A stretch of 64,000 bases of DNA from the NCBI RefSeq assembly GCF_910592395.1, contig NC_088313.1, forward strand, positions 13,224,437-13,288,436, read 5' to 3'. The notes beneath the pieces are model-generated. The model did no database searches. It was not told the DNA's origin and saw only the letters and a program-made list of their open reading frames with translations. This stretch comes from Lineus longissimus. Taxonomy: Eukaryota > Nemertea > Pilidiophora > Heteronemertea > Lineidae. Below are positions 23,020 to 35,687 of the stretch, in pieces. The position numbers and the translations under genes are program-made. Within the stretch, counting starts at the first letter, position 1. Every line of letters begins with the position of its first letter.

Positions 23020-25490
23020 CTTATATTGATCAGCACGGCATCCATTTTATTTGTTTGAGATAGCCTACCACCCGTTGAACTCGTGCCTATGGTGATCGAC
23101 AATTCAAGAGCACCCTTAACTGAAAAAGTTCATAGATTGCCATGTTGAATAATTCTGATGGTGGTTGTTATTTTTTGCTGATATAGCTAAAAGCTATTTA
23201 TCCACGTGCTACAACTTCCAATTCTGCCCGCGAATCTAAGTTTCAAAGGCGCTGAAAAGTAGGTACAATTAGACGAGCCAAGCCGTCTATCAAGAGTCAA
23301 TTCACCACATCAAAGTTGGAATAAGTGCGACTGGAATTTGGAAATAGAGCGACCAGCCGAATGATGGTTTGTAGAGAACTTCTCATGGATTTGTAGGGAA
23401 CAGAATTTCAGCTCTTTCAATATCTATGGTAAAATGTGGCAGTGCCTCTATTTTATGGCAGTGAGGTGAACTTCATGTACCGGTGTCAATACTGAGAAGT
23501 GCTTCCATATTCTACAGCGAAAAACTACCAATCCTGTCATTGAAATATCGACAGGGCTATTTCGCTTATCTTACATTAGGTGCTTCTTTTATACTTTACC
23601 AATACCTCTTAATAGTTGTAAAGATTTCTCAAACAAATTTAAATATAATGCAGAAAAAAATTATTTTCTTCCTTTGGAGAATCTGGGAGCTACAAATGAA
23701 TTCGATGCGTGCATCATCAATGGTATAAAATGCACACTAAAATAGCGTAAATAGAATACGTATCCAGCTGAAGCGTTGAGTAATCCTAATTATCGGGGTA
23801 TTATGATGTAGCACACAGGAAGAATCACGCACAGCCTTTATAATCTAAACTCACCGAATTTCCTTCTCTGTCGTCTTAAAGAATGATGATTCAAACGAAA
23901 ACTGACAATACCTGATTAAAGTAATGGAAGATGAGACGCAATGCGCTAATCCGTTCAAGATACGATATTGCTAGAAAATGGCATTATAAACTAAAAGGAA
24001 ATTTACACCTTACTAAAGTTTCTGTAGTCGATGCAGAGTCGGTCGCCTCTGTTCTGCTTTCTCTTTGATGTTAAAGGAACTCGATAGGCAGCCTCTAAGT
24101 AGGCACGATAACGTTGCACGAAGTCGCAAATAGGGGTCTCTTCGATCTCACAGTATACGTCAAAACTATTCACGCGTGTACGAGTAATATTTTTAGTGCT
24201 GAATCACACATGACCCAGTGCCTTTATTGTGCATATTAATTATTTGAAGATGGTCCTGCCTATAAGCAAACATTTGGGATTATTAATTTCTTTCCGAAAT
24301 TGCAATGTCTTGAAAACCAAGTATACTTCCCTGTTATTCTGATTACTATCATTTCTGATTAATGTAAAACGATGCCTAGTTTCATCGCTCTGGCTTGGTT
24401 GATTACTACCCCACACCCTTTCTTATGAATAAAGATCACGGGCCTTTGATTGACCTCACTCATTTTTAGATACGATGTACGACATCGAGATTTCTTAAAA
24501 GAATCCTCTTAATACCGCTCTAACAGTCTGTATTATTTAGAAATGTTTCAATTAAGCTTTGTGTGGTTTATAGCGGGAACGACAGCAATCTGAAATGATT
24601 CAAATTTCAAATTCTAAAAACATTTCAATAGCGCGCAATTGTGTTGTTTCACGTTGTTTGAAATTGTACAGCCTCCCATGGGTATTAAAGATTTGTTCGT
24701 CATTTTATTCGGCCTATCACTGATATTTGATCATGGAGTCCCCAATGCCAACATCCTCCTTTTTCATTAGGATATGATTGAGTGACTAGTATATAGTTGG
24801 GTATAGTTGGCTAATGATAAGCGAGTCAACCTTTAAATCAGGCAAACTGCCGAAGCACTCACGGGCCAGTTGGGACAAGATGGTGTCAACCGATGTATAA
24901 TCAACCACGATGACATTGTGGAAGACAGCAGAGTTATTTTGTCTGAAGAGGTGAATGCGAAGAAGCAGAGATTACCCCTGGCGTTTCTGACGAAGCAAAA
25001 AGGATTGCTGTAATTTACGATGCTGATAACAATTGAACTGGTACGAGTACATGAGTCATAAAATGTACAAAGTAAAAACAATGTCCAACAACAATGATAT
25101 TAAATCTTGGAGGCAAAGCTTGATAGAGTCAAGCAAATCTTTGTTGTATATCATCAATATGATCAAACTTACAGGTTGCTTTGCGGAGCCCCTCCGCAAC
25201 CATTTACCAAATAAATCAAGTATGGCCGTATTGCCTCAAACAATGCTCTGTTCGATTTACGAATCTAATTATCAAAACGATGGCAATTTACTACTTCCGA
25301 CTCTCAGACTGATGAACACTCGAAACAACCAGAAGCCTCTTTTCTCTTGAGACATACATTACCTGCATCTGGTGCACGTCACACACGAACATGTTCATAT
25401 CAACATAATACTCTCGTTTCATTTTATAAGCTCTGTGGCAGATATTTCTTGCCCTATCACTGTTTTTCATAAACATATAGCATTGATGAT
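23020..25490. other. Non-coding stretch, no gene seen
   Basis: AT-rich sequence with only short open frames (up to about 82 codons). No ends, tandem units or RNA gene boxes identified. Confidence 0.4.
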
Positions 25491-25496
25491 GGAACA

Positions 25497-25680
25497 TTGT
25501 GCAGCATCCTGAGGAAATCAGGGGTTAAAGGGGATTTCGCCAACGACTCAGCTGACTTTTTATATTTTCTCGGGCGGTGAAAATGAACCGACTCATTTCC
25601 TCTTCATAAGTCTCGCGCAGATCAGTTAGGGCCGGAGAGCGAACATTAACCCCTATCGATTTCCTCAGGATGTTGTGCAG
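25497..25680. mobile_element. 168-bp MITE with 8-bp target duplication ttgtgcag
   Basis: The element at 25505-25672 begins CATCCTGAGGAAATC and ends GATTTCCTCAGGATG, an exact terminal inverted repeat. Just inside, GGGGTTAA and TTAACCCC extend the pairing. The direct repeats ttgtgcag at 25497-25504 and 25673-25680 are an 8-bp target-site duplication. An 8-bp duplication fits hAT or P-type elements; the CA...TG ends do not decide between them. No transposase is present. A diverged relative lies at 36325-36417. Confidence 0.85.
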
Positions 25681-28495
25681 ATGCCACAACAAATGTAATG
25701 CATGCCTTTGCAGACTAGTTAGTTTAAAAATCAAATGACCTTATTTTTGGGAAACCCATATATCGATAAGGGAATCATTCTGACATACCACGCCATTTCA
25801 CTCGGTACATACTTTGGCGAAAGGATGTATCTCGACTAGTGCTAAGATGACATGACCAACTGGTAGAAAAATGAACGATATGACATTGACAATCCAGATT
25901 ATAACTCAGCCTGAACCATAGAAATTCCTGATGCTCTCGACTGATATGACTTAGTTAGATTATAACGTTACAATGGGTCGGTCATACTGTATACTTGAGA
26001 AGAGTGGTATACACCTCCATTGGGAAAGCAATATATTGCTATCTGAATTGGCGCCGAGATGACAAACTCCTAGAAGAATGGATGACGGCAGGAGCAGTCA
26101 AGATGATAAACAGCCGAAGCTGCAGAAACCGATGCCTGTATAGATTAGCTGGACTGGGTTCTGTTATGTCTGTGTCCTCACGTTACAAGTAGATTATTTT
26201 GAGGATAGAAACCAGGAAGCGTCTGGTAGGAGTGTTTCTTTTTCCACCAGGAGCTTGGCTTTCCTCTTTCAGTTTTTTGAAGGGCGAAAAACCATGACCT
26301 GTTGGTGAAGAAATGGATGTTGAATTTTCATGGGTTTTTTTCATATGAAGCCCTAGACAGAGCCAGATTAGTGTCATTTGGCTTATAGGTAATGCATCCT
26401 GTACTCCGGGCTCTTATCCTAATGCTGCAGAAAACATATCTTCATCAGATTTCGTGCATGCTAGCTTACTCTTGGTATAAACATCTCAATGTTTGGAGAA
26501 AGACGGAAGACGGCAGTACCCTAGATTGGCCTGGGTGGATTTTGTAATGAAAAGGCACAAAAATGATAACAGTCGGCGCTGATGATAAAGCAGGAATGGA
26601 TGAGAAAAGTCTTGCCTTTTCAGTAAAGTAACGCATATCCGAAGATTGTTTCTCTAAGGAAATGCATATTGTTCTTGGTGTTCCAGACATTGCTGTTCTT
26701 CCTACCTCAAAGGGCATTGCAACAATGCTCTATTGTTTCGTATGACATTTTTCTGGTAGACCTTTGCAATCAATATTTAAAGGCGATGGCCCATATTACC
26801 CGTTATAGGTATATTTGTACGATTCCTAGATGAGATGTTTGGTTTGTTATAAGCCTTTTAGCGCTAACAAAATGTAGTGTATGTATCTTCAGGTGAAACA
26901 GTAGCCAATGAATAGAAGCAACTGCCCAGCATGAAACATACATCAAAGCATGACACTTCGTCCTGAATAAATTACTGTGTATAGGCACAGGCATGATCAA
27001 AGCATCAAAACTCTGCTGAGCGAAGAAAACCTAATTTTCATCGATATATCCAACCCAATTTAATCTGAAACCCTTTAAATAACATTTCAACGCGCGAGAA
27101 TCAGAAATATGTTTGTGAAGTTGACATAGTGCCGATATTTTGCGGATAGTATATATGTATCACAAACGTTTCTAAAATATTGCAATACACACCGCTGCTA
27201 CATTTTGGATAATTTCATATTTTGCTTACATTGATTATTTAGTGAAGCAGTAGACAAGCGGCGGAACACCTCTTTGCAGTACAGACTCGCTATTGCGAAC
27301 ACACTGCATCAAACCTTCGACTTTCTCTATAAAAAAATGACGTTGCCCCTTAAATCGCAGTTAAAAGAATTCAGGCCCAGCCAAATACACTGTCTGTTTT
27401 CTTTAAACAAAGCCTGCTCGCACCTAGGCCTATCCCATTGTTCTTCTGTCTTATAAATGGTTATCAGGGCACGTCTTTATAACTTCGAAACCCACGAAAC
27501 AATTTTCATGTGGACGATAGACTTCAAACCGACAAGAGCAAATAAACATAATGAACTTAGCGTCCAAGTTTAGATCCACTAACATCTACACATCGCACCA
27601 CACAGCCTTCCCCTTCATTGCCTTGTTTTGTTTCCAACTGGTATATTTGGTCGGTGAAGGGTAGTCAGAATAGTATATGGCTTCAAGATATGATATCTCC
27701 CACAGATAATAGCAGAGCCATTTGTCGATCCTTGACAAGAAGATGACTGTGTTCCTGCGCAGTACGCTTTGATGAAATCTTCTAAATTACGGCGCTTCCT
27801 TCGACTGAAAGGCTTCGGGAGAAGGGACAAGATACGCTGCATAGATGAGGATCTGAGCGGGGAGGGCTGCGCCTCTTCCTTGGAATGCAGCCCCTGGTCC
27901 AGGAACTGTCGTTCAGGAATTGAATGAGATAATGTACCTTCTCGTCCGATAAACTGCAAGGGGAACTTTTTACGAGGACTCGGGGAGATTCAGTAAAGCT
28001 ACGTCTTGTAGAGGAATTATTAACGGGACATGAACTACCCCTAACATGTCTAATCCATAAGTTCCCCCACTTTTAAACACGAACGTGCAAAATCCGCCGA
28101 TTATCAAAAGGGAACACGGTTATTGCAGTTCTAGATTATCCCGTTCGAGACCTTTGCAAATTTCTTTCAGACAGTCATTACTGGGTATCAAATTTGGCCT
28201 CCGAGTCTTTGCACCAAGAGCAATAAATGAGTAAAATACTGAGGTATCTACAGCCGCACTCACGAGTAACAGACCTCACTGCGCCCACCAACAGTCGCAA
28301 CGCAACGATCGCACCCGCAGGCCGGTGATATTGCCTGATAAGCAGCGGCATCACAATAGACGCGCAAGTCAGATGGGGGGGGGTTAAAACTCAGTGACTG
28401 TATCTTTCATCACAGGTAATGGACTTCCGCCTTTCAGCTGCCGGAAGATATTTACATTATTGTATCTATTTGACAACACTACTTGAAGATATTTA
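25681..28495. other. Non-coding stretch, no gene recognised
   Basis: A 114-codon minus frame at 27615-27959 includes a basic SRRKRRNLEDF segment but has no recognised domain or splice support. Nothing else supportable; a G-run lies near 28376. Confidence 0.35.
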
Positions 28496-28504
28496 TCAAT
28501 GTTG

Positions 28505-28935
28505 CGGCCGTAACTGTTTTGATAGTCACTGTCAAAGAGAACATGTGGCGGCCATCGCTGATTTAATAGTCACTGGCAGAAAGAACATGTTGCGGCTGTC
28601 TCTGTTTTGATAGTCATTATCAAAAAGAAGATGCAGCGGCTGTGAGTGTTTTGATAATAGCTGTCAAGAAGAACATGTTGCAACTGTCACTGTTTCCAAG
28701 ACGCAGTGGGTGTCACTGTTTTGGTGAAAACACTGACACTGACACTGATTTGATGGTCACTGTAGAGAAGAACATATTGCGGCCGTCACTGTTTGGATAG
28801 TCATTGTCAAAAGGAAGATGTAGGTCACTGTTTTGATAGTCATTGTCAAAAAGAAGATGTATGCAGCGGTTGTGACTGTTTTGATAGTCGCTGTCAAAAA
28901 AACATGGTGCGGCTGTCACCGAGTTGATAGTTGTT
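28505..28935 (+). repeat. 44-bp minisatellite, about 9-10 degenerate units
   Basis: A unit of about 44 bases combines TTTTGATAGTCACTGTCAAA with AAGAACATGTTGCGGCTGTCACTG. Unit starts lie near 28517, 28561, 28605, 28650, 28746, 28792, 28831, 28879 and 28922. A truncated, altered unit lies around 28690-28740, which also contains a short (CACTGA)n run. The TTTTGATAG...TTGTCAAAA core of each unit is an imperfect palindrome, so the array can form serial small hairpins. Confidence 0.85.
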
Positions 28936-28939
28936 AAAA

Positions 28940-29225
28940 GTAAAATAGTTGAGTCGGGTTTTTCTGTGTGACCTCTAACAAGTTCAATCGGTGACATCAA
29001 TCAGTAAGTACATGAAGCTAGATCAATATGCAAGCGTCCCTCGCAGACCTTATACCATGAATCCATTAGAAATATTTTATACTGTATATTGGAAAAGACT
29101 GAGAACGAAATCACCAAGCAAAAAAATTTCGAATCCAGGTTAACAGCTGCATCAAACATGTATATATATGGTCATTGTCAAGATTGCCGTCAGACAAATC
29201 TACCTCGCAGTCGTAATGTGTCCTC
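28940..29225. other. Non-coding spacer
   Basis: No gene or element ends were recognised between the minisatellite and the duplicated block at 29228. Confidence 0.35.
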
Positions 29226-29227
29226 TG

Positions 29228-29345
29228 GTACCAATTTCTCCAACTCGCATCCATCTTATTCGCTAGTGCAGACAGGGTCCTTGCCCTCCCATTCATTTTC
29301 CAATAGTGATGGTAAATGCTCAATCGCTTCCGCACCTCGGGAGCA
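29228..29345 (-). repeat. Duplicated block, copy 1 of 2
   Basis: This resembles 29992-30115 in the same orientation. Shared landmarks are GTACCAATTTC, CATCCATCTTA, GGGTCC, CCATTCAT, and CAGT/TAGTGATG then TCGCTTCCGCA. On the minus strand both copies read similar peptides (RKR-S-I then KMNGR-RT), which suggests decayed coding DNA from a mobile element. The 3' LINE fragment lies between the copies. Confidence 0.55.
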
Positions 29346-29439
29346 TTCATCGATTTGATTTAATATAAAGGTTCTTTCTCTATCAGTGGCAGCAGCATTG
29401 ACCCCGCCATCGCATTCCCTCTGCGCACGACGTGTCGCG

Positions 29440-29750
29440 ACTTCAGTAAATTATCTGTCGTCTAAGGATTGTCATTGCAGACTAAAAGACCCCCTCCAGA
29501 GGAAGAAAATGGCCGAGTCCGGAAGGTTCCAGTGCGACACATCTGATCAGACACCAGAGCATGTACTCCAGAATTGCCCACTCTGGGACACTGAGAGATT
29601 GGTCACATGGCCATATGGTGCATCAACTGAGACAAAGCTCTGGGGATCAAAAGAGGAACGAGAGACGACAGCCAGGTTTATTAGAGACATAGGCCTGGTT
29701 GTGTAGTATAGCCATAAATAGCAAATTGAACGCAGAGAAGAAGAAGAAGT
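29440..29750 (+). pseudogene. 3' end of a truncated LINE (C-terminus of ORF2-type protein)
   Basis: The open frame ending at TAG 29704-29706 reads a Cys-containing start, then QTPEHVLQNCPLWDTERL, VTWPYGAS, TKLWGSKEE and TARFIRDIGLVV. The TPEH-LxxCP...WP...KLWG...T-x-FI--GL pattern is one I recognise from the extreme C-terminus of endonuclease/reverse-transcriptase polyproteins of non-LTR retrotransposons in aquatic invertebrates and fish. After the stop comes GCAAATTGAACGCAGAG and a (GAA)n tail, the usual 3' end of that LINE type. No endonuclease or reverse transcriptase domain is present, so this is a 5'-truncated dead copy. It is clearly different from the full-length element at 38-44 kb. 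Confidence 0.75.
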
Positions 29751-29991
29751 CAATTAATGTAGGTCAGTAATATAGTCGTCACAACCAATAAAAGTATACT
29801 CCGTTCTTTCAACGATTTGCAACTGAGCTATGATTTGAAATTTTATAATTTTGTAAATACGCACTGAATATAAATTTCAACAATGTCATAGTGCAGACAA
29901 ATACTTCAAATGCAAAAGTGAATTTGATTGTCTTGATCAACCAATAGATACAATAAACCCGCACAGCGTACTCCTATAGCCAAGCAATGAC

Positions 29992-30115
29992 AGTACCAAT
30001 TTCCCCATCTCTAATCCATCTTAGCCTAATTGGAGACGGGGTCCTAACCCTACCATTCATCTTCCCGAACCCAGTGATGAAAATACTCCGTCGCTTCCGC
30101 AGTAAGTGCGGGTGT
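29992..30115 (-). repeat. Duplicated block, copy 2 of 2
   Basis: Second copy of 29228-29345, about 764 bp downstream in the same orientation. It keeps GTACCAATTTCCCCATC, GTCCTAACCC, CCATTCATCTTCC and TCGCTTCCGCA with several indels. Confidence 0.55.
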
Positions 30116-30119
30116 TAAT

Positions 30120-30620
30120 CGATTTTGCATGGTTTCGGTGTTTTGGTGCAGCAATGGGTTCAAAGTTCTTGAAATTGTTACCTGCAGATGACGCTGAAAT
30201 CCCGTGATAAAAAGACAAGAAATGTGCTGACCATTTTGCTTATAGAGGCCCGGAAACGTACAATGACAGTTAAGACATTAGAACATGATGTGGTAGAGAC
30301 TAAGGTCTGAGGAAAGTTTGAAATTACAAATTTCTCTTCCAAAGATCTTTTTATTTTACCATTTAGCAAACCAGCGCTTCCCGTTGTCGATTTCGAATCC
30401 GTTTTTGTTTGCCGGTCTTCTGACAATGCAAATCGCCGATTTGATAGTTAGCATAATGCAATGTATCTTTAGACGGTACCGTAGATTTCGTTGAATGATG
30501 ATTGCATTTAAAAGGAAATTCTCCCTCGAAGGAAAAGTTCAAAGGGACCACATTTACTCTCTCAAAGATTTAAAACAAAGGTCAATTTAATCGCCCGCCT
30601 TGCGACGATAGGCCGCGTTA
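30120..30620. other. Non-coding stretch
   Basis: Short chance frames only. Nothing recognised. Confidence 0.35.
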
Positions 30621-30629
30621 TCATGCCGC

Positions 30630-30819
30630 ATTGGAACACAGACACGTGGAATATGAGCTCAGTAGCCCCCCCCCCCCCCCCCCAATTGACTGACAAACAC
30701 ACCGCCAACAACACACGTAAACGAAACCATTCTGGTGGGGTGTGGGGGGGGGTTGTCAGTCGATCGGGTGGGGGGGGACTATTTATTGAGCTCTTATTTC
30801 CAAGCGCCTGTGATTGGAA
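30630..30819. mobile_element. Poly-C/poly-G fold-back MITE, copy 1 of 2
   Basis: The left arm CACAGACACGTGGAATATGA/GCTCA (from 30637) pairs with the right arm TGAGCTCTTATTTCCAAGCGCCTGTG (ending 30812). Next to the arms lie a run of about 17 C (near 30667) and runs of G (near 30745 and 30769), which pair with each other and make the hairpin extreme. The flanking direct repeats attggaa (30630-30636 and 30813-30819) look like a target-site duplication. A relative with the same architecture is at 54483-54711. Confidence 0.8.
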
Positions 30820-33740
30820 TACAAGTCATACGGGCGCAAATATACACGCCCATTCCTGGTTCTGCTCAAGTTTGAGCAAAGATGAAAGGATTTTGTTACG
30901 AGTGCAAGGAGACTGCTCGAGGAGACTGAGATAGCGGCACTCTCCGGCGGGAACTCGCCTTTGATGTTAGGTAATGGCTGTTGTCGCCGCGAACCTCGGA
31001 GATGAGACCTCAGCAGGTGCAGCTTCTGAGGACAGTGACATGAAGGGATTTACGACACAACGTCGGTATTGTGAAAGTTGCCCCCTGGGGTTTTGCGTAT
31101 CTCTTGTTATTGTGTTTTTTTATGTTCCACAACAACTACGACCTACTCTGAAGACAGGGATTGAGGAATTCGCGGATCAGCATGTACATCCTGGAGAATC
31201 CGTTCCCCGTTGACCGAGAATCTTATGTTATCTATGTACTCAAGGCAGGCATGGTAGAAGCAAAGAAAAATGTGTGCACCACAAGAAAAACCGCTAGCTG
31301 TAAATTTAATAAAATAACGTGTGTCTCTCTGGTAACATGGAAAATATAACATAAATGTCGTGGTAAAATAACAACGCGATACTCTGCAGTGCGAAATCGA
31401 TTCATGCATATTTTCTAATTTGTTCGCTATCCACAGAACAAACCAGCGGACGGGTGCATTTTCCGATGTATGTGATGCACATCATGCTTGAAGAGCGTTA
31501 TTATCAGGTCTGCACAACGTCATTTCGTTGACGTCTCCAAGAACATAGTTTTTTAAACATGATTGAAAATCATTCTCTATACACTCCCAGGCCAGGCCAG
31601 CTCGGTAAGTTGGGGGAGCCTGCTATAGATAGATTCTCGGCAAACTGGGGAACTGATTCACCCGCGTGGTGCGGCCTTTTGTAAGTTACACCCCAGACTT
31701 TCTACAACCTGTGGTTACACACATTTTGAGCACTCTAGCGGGGCCTGCACTTACCGAGTGCATAGAACACACAGGAACTGCTCCCTGTTCGTGTCAGGGG
31801 ATTCAAGAAATCTCCTCGGCTCTTTTTCACAAGATTATAGTATTTGTGGAGGAAAGAATTTAGCAACTGAGAGGTTACGCGTCAAAATGGCTGTTAGCCC
31901 TGTCATACCTAAAGACTATCTTATAACCGATTTTGAATACGGAGTACAAACTAAAAGTTACATTTCAGAGTTGTCACATGACATTTCAAATCCCGTCATA
32001 CCCAAAAATCTAGAAAAATAAACCGGGAAAGAATTATTGGTAAGATGATTGACAACATACATTATACAGTAACACAGCGAGGAAAGGACATGAACTTGCC
32101 AAATATTGAGTCAACACAGTATTATACTTCGGGTCCACGAGTCTATTACAATTTACACCATTCGGGACTAAAGAAATACAACAAAATTATCTTTGCCGTG
32201 TCCTCTGCCACTGCCGGCGAATTCACTCACCGAAATTCTCGGTATTTGTGCGCCTATTTTTTAAGACTACCGAGTAATTCAATAAACCGTTGGGAGAACG
32301 GCGAAACTAAAATTTGTACTGACAGACATTGACAGAGATGTCGAACTTAACTAGCAGGGAAATGTATCACCCATGTAACGTCTTGATTTGCTGAAGTGCT
32401 AAAGTAGACCACTTTTTCCAAATGGACCTTTTGTCAGTTTGATTTAGAAAAACATGCCCATTACCTGAAGAGGGTGATGACTGCTTCTTTCCCTAATTCT
32501 CAGCACCACATGTGCGTTAAATTGTTATAATAGGAAGCATTTTTTTTCGCAAAGGCCTTTCTGCTCGTTGTGAAACGTGGACCCCTGACTACATTTTAAC
32601 CCATAACAATCATCCTCGCGCACTTTCGATGAACCATTCAACGCTTTGTCTCATCACAAAGTTCCTGCGTTGTGCTCAGCCTGATTAGTTTTGTTTATGG
32701 CGCGCTGTATGCCTGTTCTGGTCTCTTCGGAAATGTTCGGAAATTTCCGAGGACGACTCAAAATGGTGCCAATTGACCGGAGTCGCAGGAACTTTATGAA
32801 GGAGACAATAAGTTGAACGGTCGCGTGAGGATTTTTGCAATGCATAAGGGAAAAAATCTGGTCCACTGTTAACACCACTTCATGATAGGATTGAAGGGCG
32901 TATTGAAACTGAAAATGAAGAGAACATATACTGACTCGCTGATGACGATTTCAACATGTTTCTTGTTTGTTTTTCTCACTGAAAAGATCGCTCACCAAGT
33001 TTTCCTCGCTCAACCACAAAATAACGCTTTTCGGGTGAACAAAACCCCATTGTACCGGTGGCCGGACGCTTTGCCAAGATCATCGCAAGAAGGACGAAGC
33101 GAAAATGAGTTGAGAACGTTCATCCACGTCACTCTCTCATGCAGACACCATTTAGACTTCAAACGAAACTCGACCTATGAGCGCAAAGGAAATTCCATCA
33201 CCTTTGCGGGCAAACTCCGCCTTTTGTGCCTTGATATATCGAAATGATACAAAAATGACAAGGTAAACAGATATATGAACTTTTGCTTGAAAGACGTGAA
33301 CAATTGCATTGTGTCTGCAACCGAAAATAAGATGAAATTTCTATTACAGTGTGTATAGTCTTCTTAGAACTATAAGGTTAGCTCTCCTGTTAATTAAGTT
33401 AAAAGATCATTGCTATTTTCACTCCATTTAGTGTACAAGTCTATTGCTTCTGTAAAAAGTTCTTCAAAAGCCAACTGTGGCATTTTGTTAGAAATGTTGT
33501 GTTGACATCTTTGGAATTTAACTTCATGTCGCAGGGAGGAGTACCAACATACTAATTCGACAAATCTGAATAGGTATGGGCGACTGAGATACATTTCCAC
33601 AGTAATGACACAAATCTAGCTTACTTCACGAATCATGTCTTGTCAACAGCGTTAGATTCAGCTGATAGCGTTTGGGTTACGCCCAGGTTAGGCCCTTCCC
33701 TGTAAGCTCATTTATAACTAACATGGATAATGTACAAAGT
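30820..33740. other. Non-coding stretch, no gene recognised
   Basis: Open frames up to 121 codons (32882-33247) lack motifs. The phrase CAGCTCGGTAAGTTGG near 31598 weakly resembles CAGCTCGGCAAGTTGG near 63502, a possible old dispersed repeat. Confidence 0.35.
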
Positions 33741-33746
33741 AAGAGC

Positions 33747-33807
33747 ACACCCAGTAGAGACATGGCACAACCAGCAGAGACATGGTACACCCTGTAGAAA
33801 CATGGTG
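33747..33807 (+). repeat. 20-bp tandem repeat, three units
   Basis: Three consecutive 20-base units of the form ACAMCCWGYAGARACATGGY start at 33747, 33767 and 33787. Substitutions only, no indels. No function suggested. Confidence 0.8.
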
Positions 33808-33809
33808 CA

Positions 33810-35100
33810 GCATGCATGCTCTGGCATTTTGCTTTTAAAATGCAAGTGGTATGAAGATTTTACCAAATAATCTAATCTGGAGAGTGCATATTGCTTTGAG
33901 ACAATTTCATCCCATTTATGGTGTATACTTGTAATTAGTAACGGAGTGCAGGTAGAAAATGTCACCCTGTAAAAAGTGTCCGGCTCATCGATTAAAGCGC
34001 ATATTACAGAATCATTTGTTCCCGCGACATTATGCACTGGGACATTTCAAACTTCCAAACAAGTGCGTACTTAAAGTTTCGCATTCGAGAGGACTTGAGC
34101 TGTTTCCACTGTTACTGGCACCATACCTGCATGTAGTAAAGCGTTAATCGTGTTATAGATGGTTAGTGTTACTACCACTAAGACGTTATTTTAATATTCA
34201 TAGCCTCTCGTAATGCGACTCCAAACTCATTTCAGCCAGGGCCCGCTTCTGCTAGTCATTACGGTCATAACCGTCCCGTGATTTTCCCCGATCGATCACG
34301 CCTAGGTTACATCCATCACATGATAATGCCAATGTCTGTCAGGTCATTATCTTTAGCTAGCAGCAGCACCATCGCACTGGGACTGGTCGTTCAAAACAAG
34401 TTAGTCAAGTTAGTTTATGCCGAAGACATTTATAAGTAAAGTATATGGAATGCAGAGAAGAGAATATTTCTTCAATCACTAACTATAATTTAGATTGTTT
34501 ATTAACTAACCTCTGAAATTTAAAGTGATCGTGACTTCCGATAGCAGGGCTTGGCTAAACAGAAGCGACCACAACGCTTGTTCGGCGCTACCAAACCATC
34601 GGTCAAACCTTTCAGTGGACAGGGAGTCTCAAATAATTTCTGCTTGAAGAAAGTGGCGAATGGCGTCACTATCAACACAGCGACTTCGAGTACTATAAGA
34701 TTGGTTGCCTAGAACCCCATTTGTCCCCTTGACACTGGCCCTTCCTAAATGCCCTGGGGGTCTCGACATAAGTTGACCTGACGCCGCTCATCCAAGACAT
34801 GATAATTCCTTTCAAATCATTAGAATTATATTTTGGCACTATTTCCTTATTCTGATTGGCAATTTGATGGCGGTCAATTTAATTTAATCCAACGTTGTTC
34901 AGCTTTTGGCAATTTACTGACTTAATATAATCCTCTGATATCCAGATTTAGACGCGTTTGGGATACAATTTTCTCAAATCACATTTTCAGCATTTTTAGT
35001 TTACTCCAACCTACAGTAAATTAGACACCAGGTTTTGCAATTTATCTTAGCATTTTTAGTTTAGCGTTTTCAAGCAAAATTCTAAATCTGTTATCCTTTA
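33810..35100. other. Non-coding stretch, no gene seen
   Basis: Only short open frames. A repeated GCATTTTTAGTTTA occurs near 34990 and 35052. Confidence 0.35.
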
Positions 35101-35109
35101 TTTGCGCTT

Positions 35110-35260
35110 ACCTGATAGGCCTAGCGACCCCCATGGAAAGCAGATTCGTGGCGGTCGATTTTATCTAGATTTTCCCTGATGACCCGAGCCAGCAAAACAA
35201 TTAGAATTAAGGCCTAGACGGAGTATTGGACCAGGCCTGAAATCTTTTTTGATACTGCGA
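35110..35260 (+). repeat. Dispersed repeat block, copy 1 of 2
   Basis: This resembles 56228-56400. Shared landmarks, in order, are a CGACC-C-CCATG-AAAGC segment, TTCGTGG-GGTCGAT, CCCTGATG, CAATTAGAA/CAATCGAAA and GTATTGGACC-G(G)CCTGAA. In the better copy the first 35 bp form a small hairpin. Boundaries are approximate. Confidence 0.55.
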
Positions 35261-35687
35261 GGCAACGTGACGTTATCTGGGGCGATTCAGCTTCGATAAT
35301 CTAGTTTTATCGAGCTCTAGCCTTCATTTTTCACACTTACCATTTCCTTCAAAGATCACATTCCAGCTTCGCAATATCTCGCTCGTTCATACCTTTAAAT
35401 GTGCTTAATTCATTCGTCACATCTCATACTAAATCAAACTTAATCAAAATTGACTCAAACGGATATTTGACCACCGGCAATGAATAAAAATATCAATTAT
35501 TTAGTTATAATAAAGAGCGAAATGGTTGATTTGATTAGCACTGGCCGCATGACCTGGTAATTGAATGTCTTGAGGCTCTATTTGAGTGTTTATTGGAAAA
35601 GAAATTAATTAAAGCAGCAAGCAATATTGTAAAAACTCCGTCATCTAGGAGTAGCACGGGGTACGGTCACTCCGGCATCCTGACCCC

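Noticed and set aside
27615-27959. 114-codon minus-strand frame with a basic segment
   Set aside because: No recognisable family and no supporting exon structure.
28505-28935. CRISPR-like array
   Set aside because: The units are contiguous degenerate copies without unique spacers, and the context is eukaryotic.
32882-33247. 121-codon frame
   Set aside because: No motif, ordinary chance frame.
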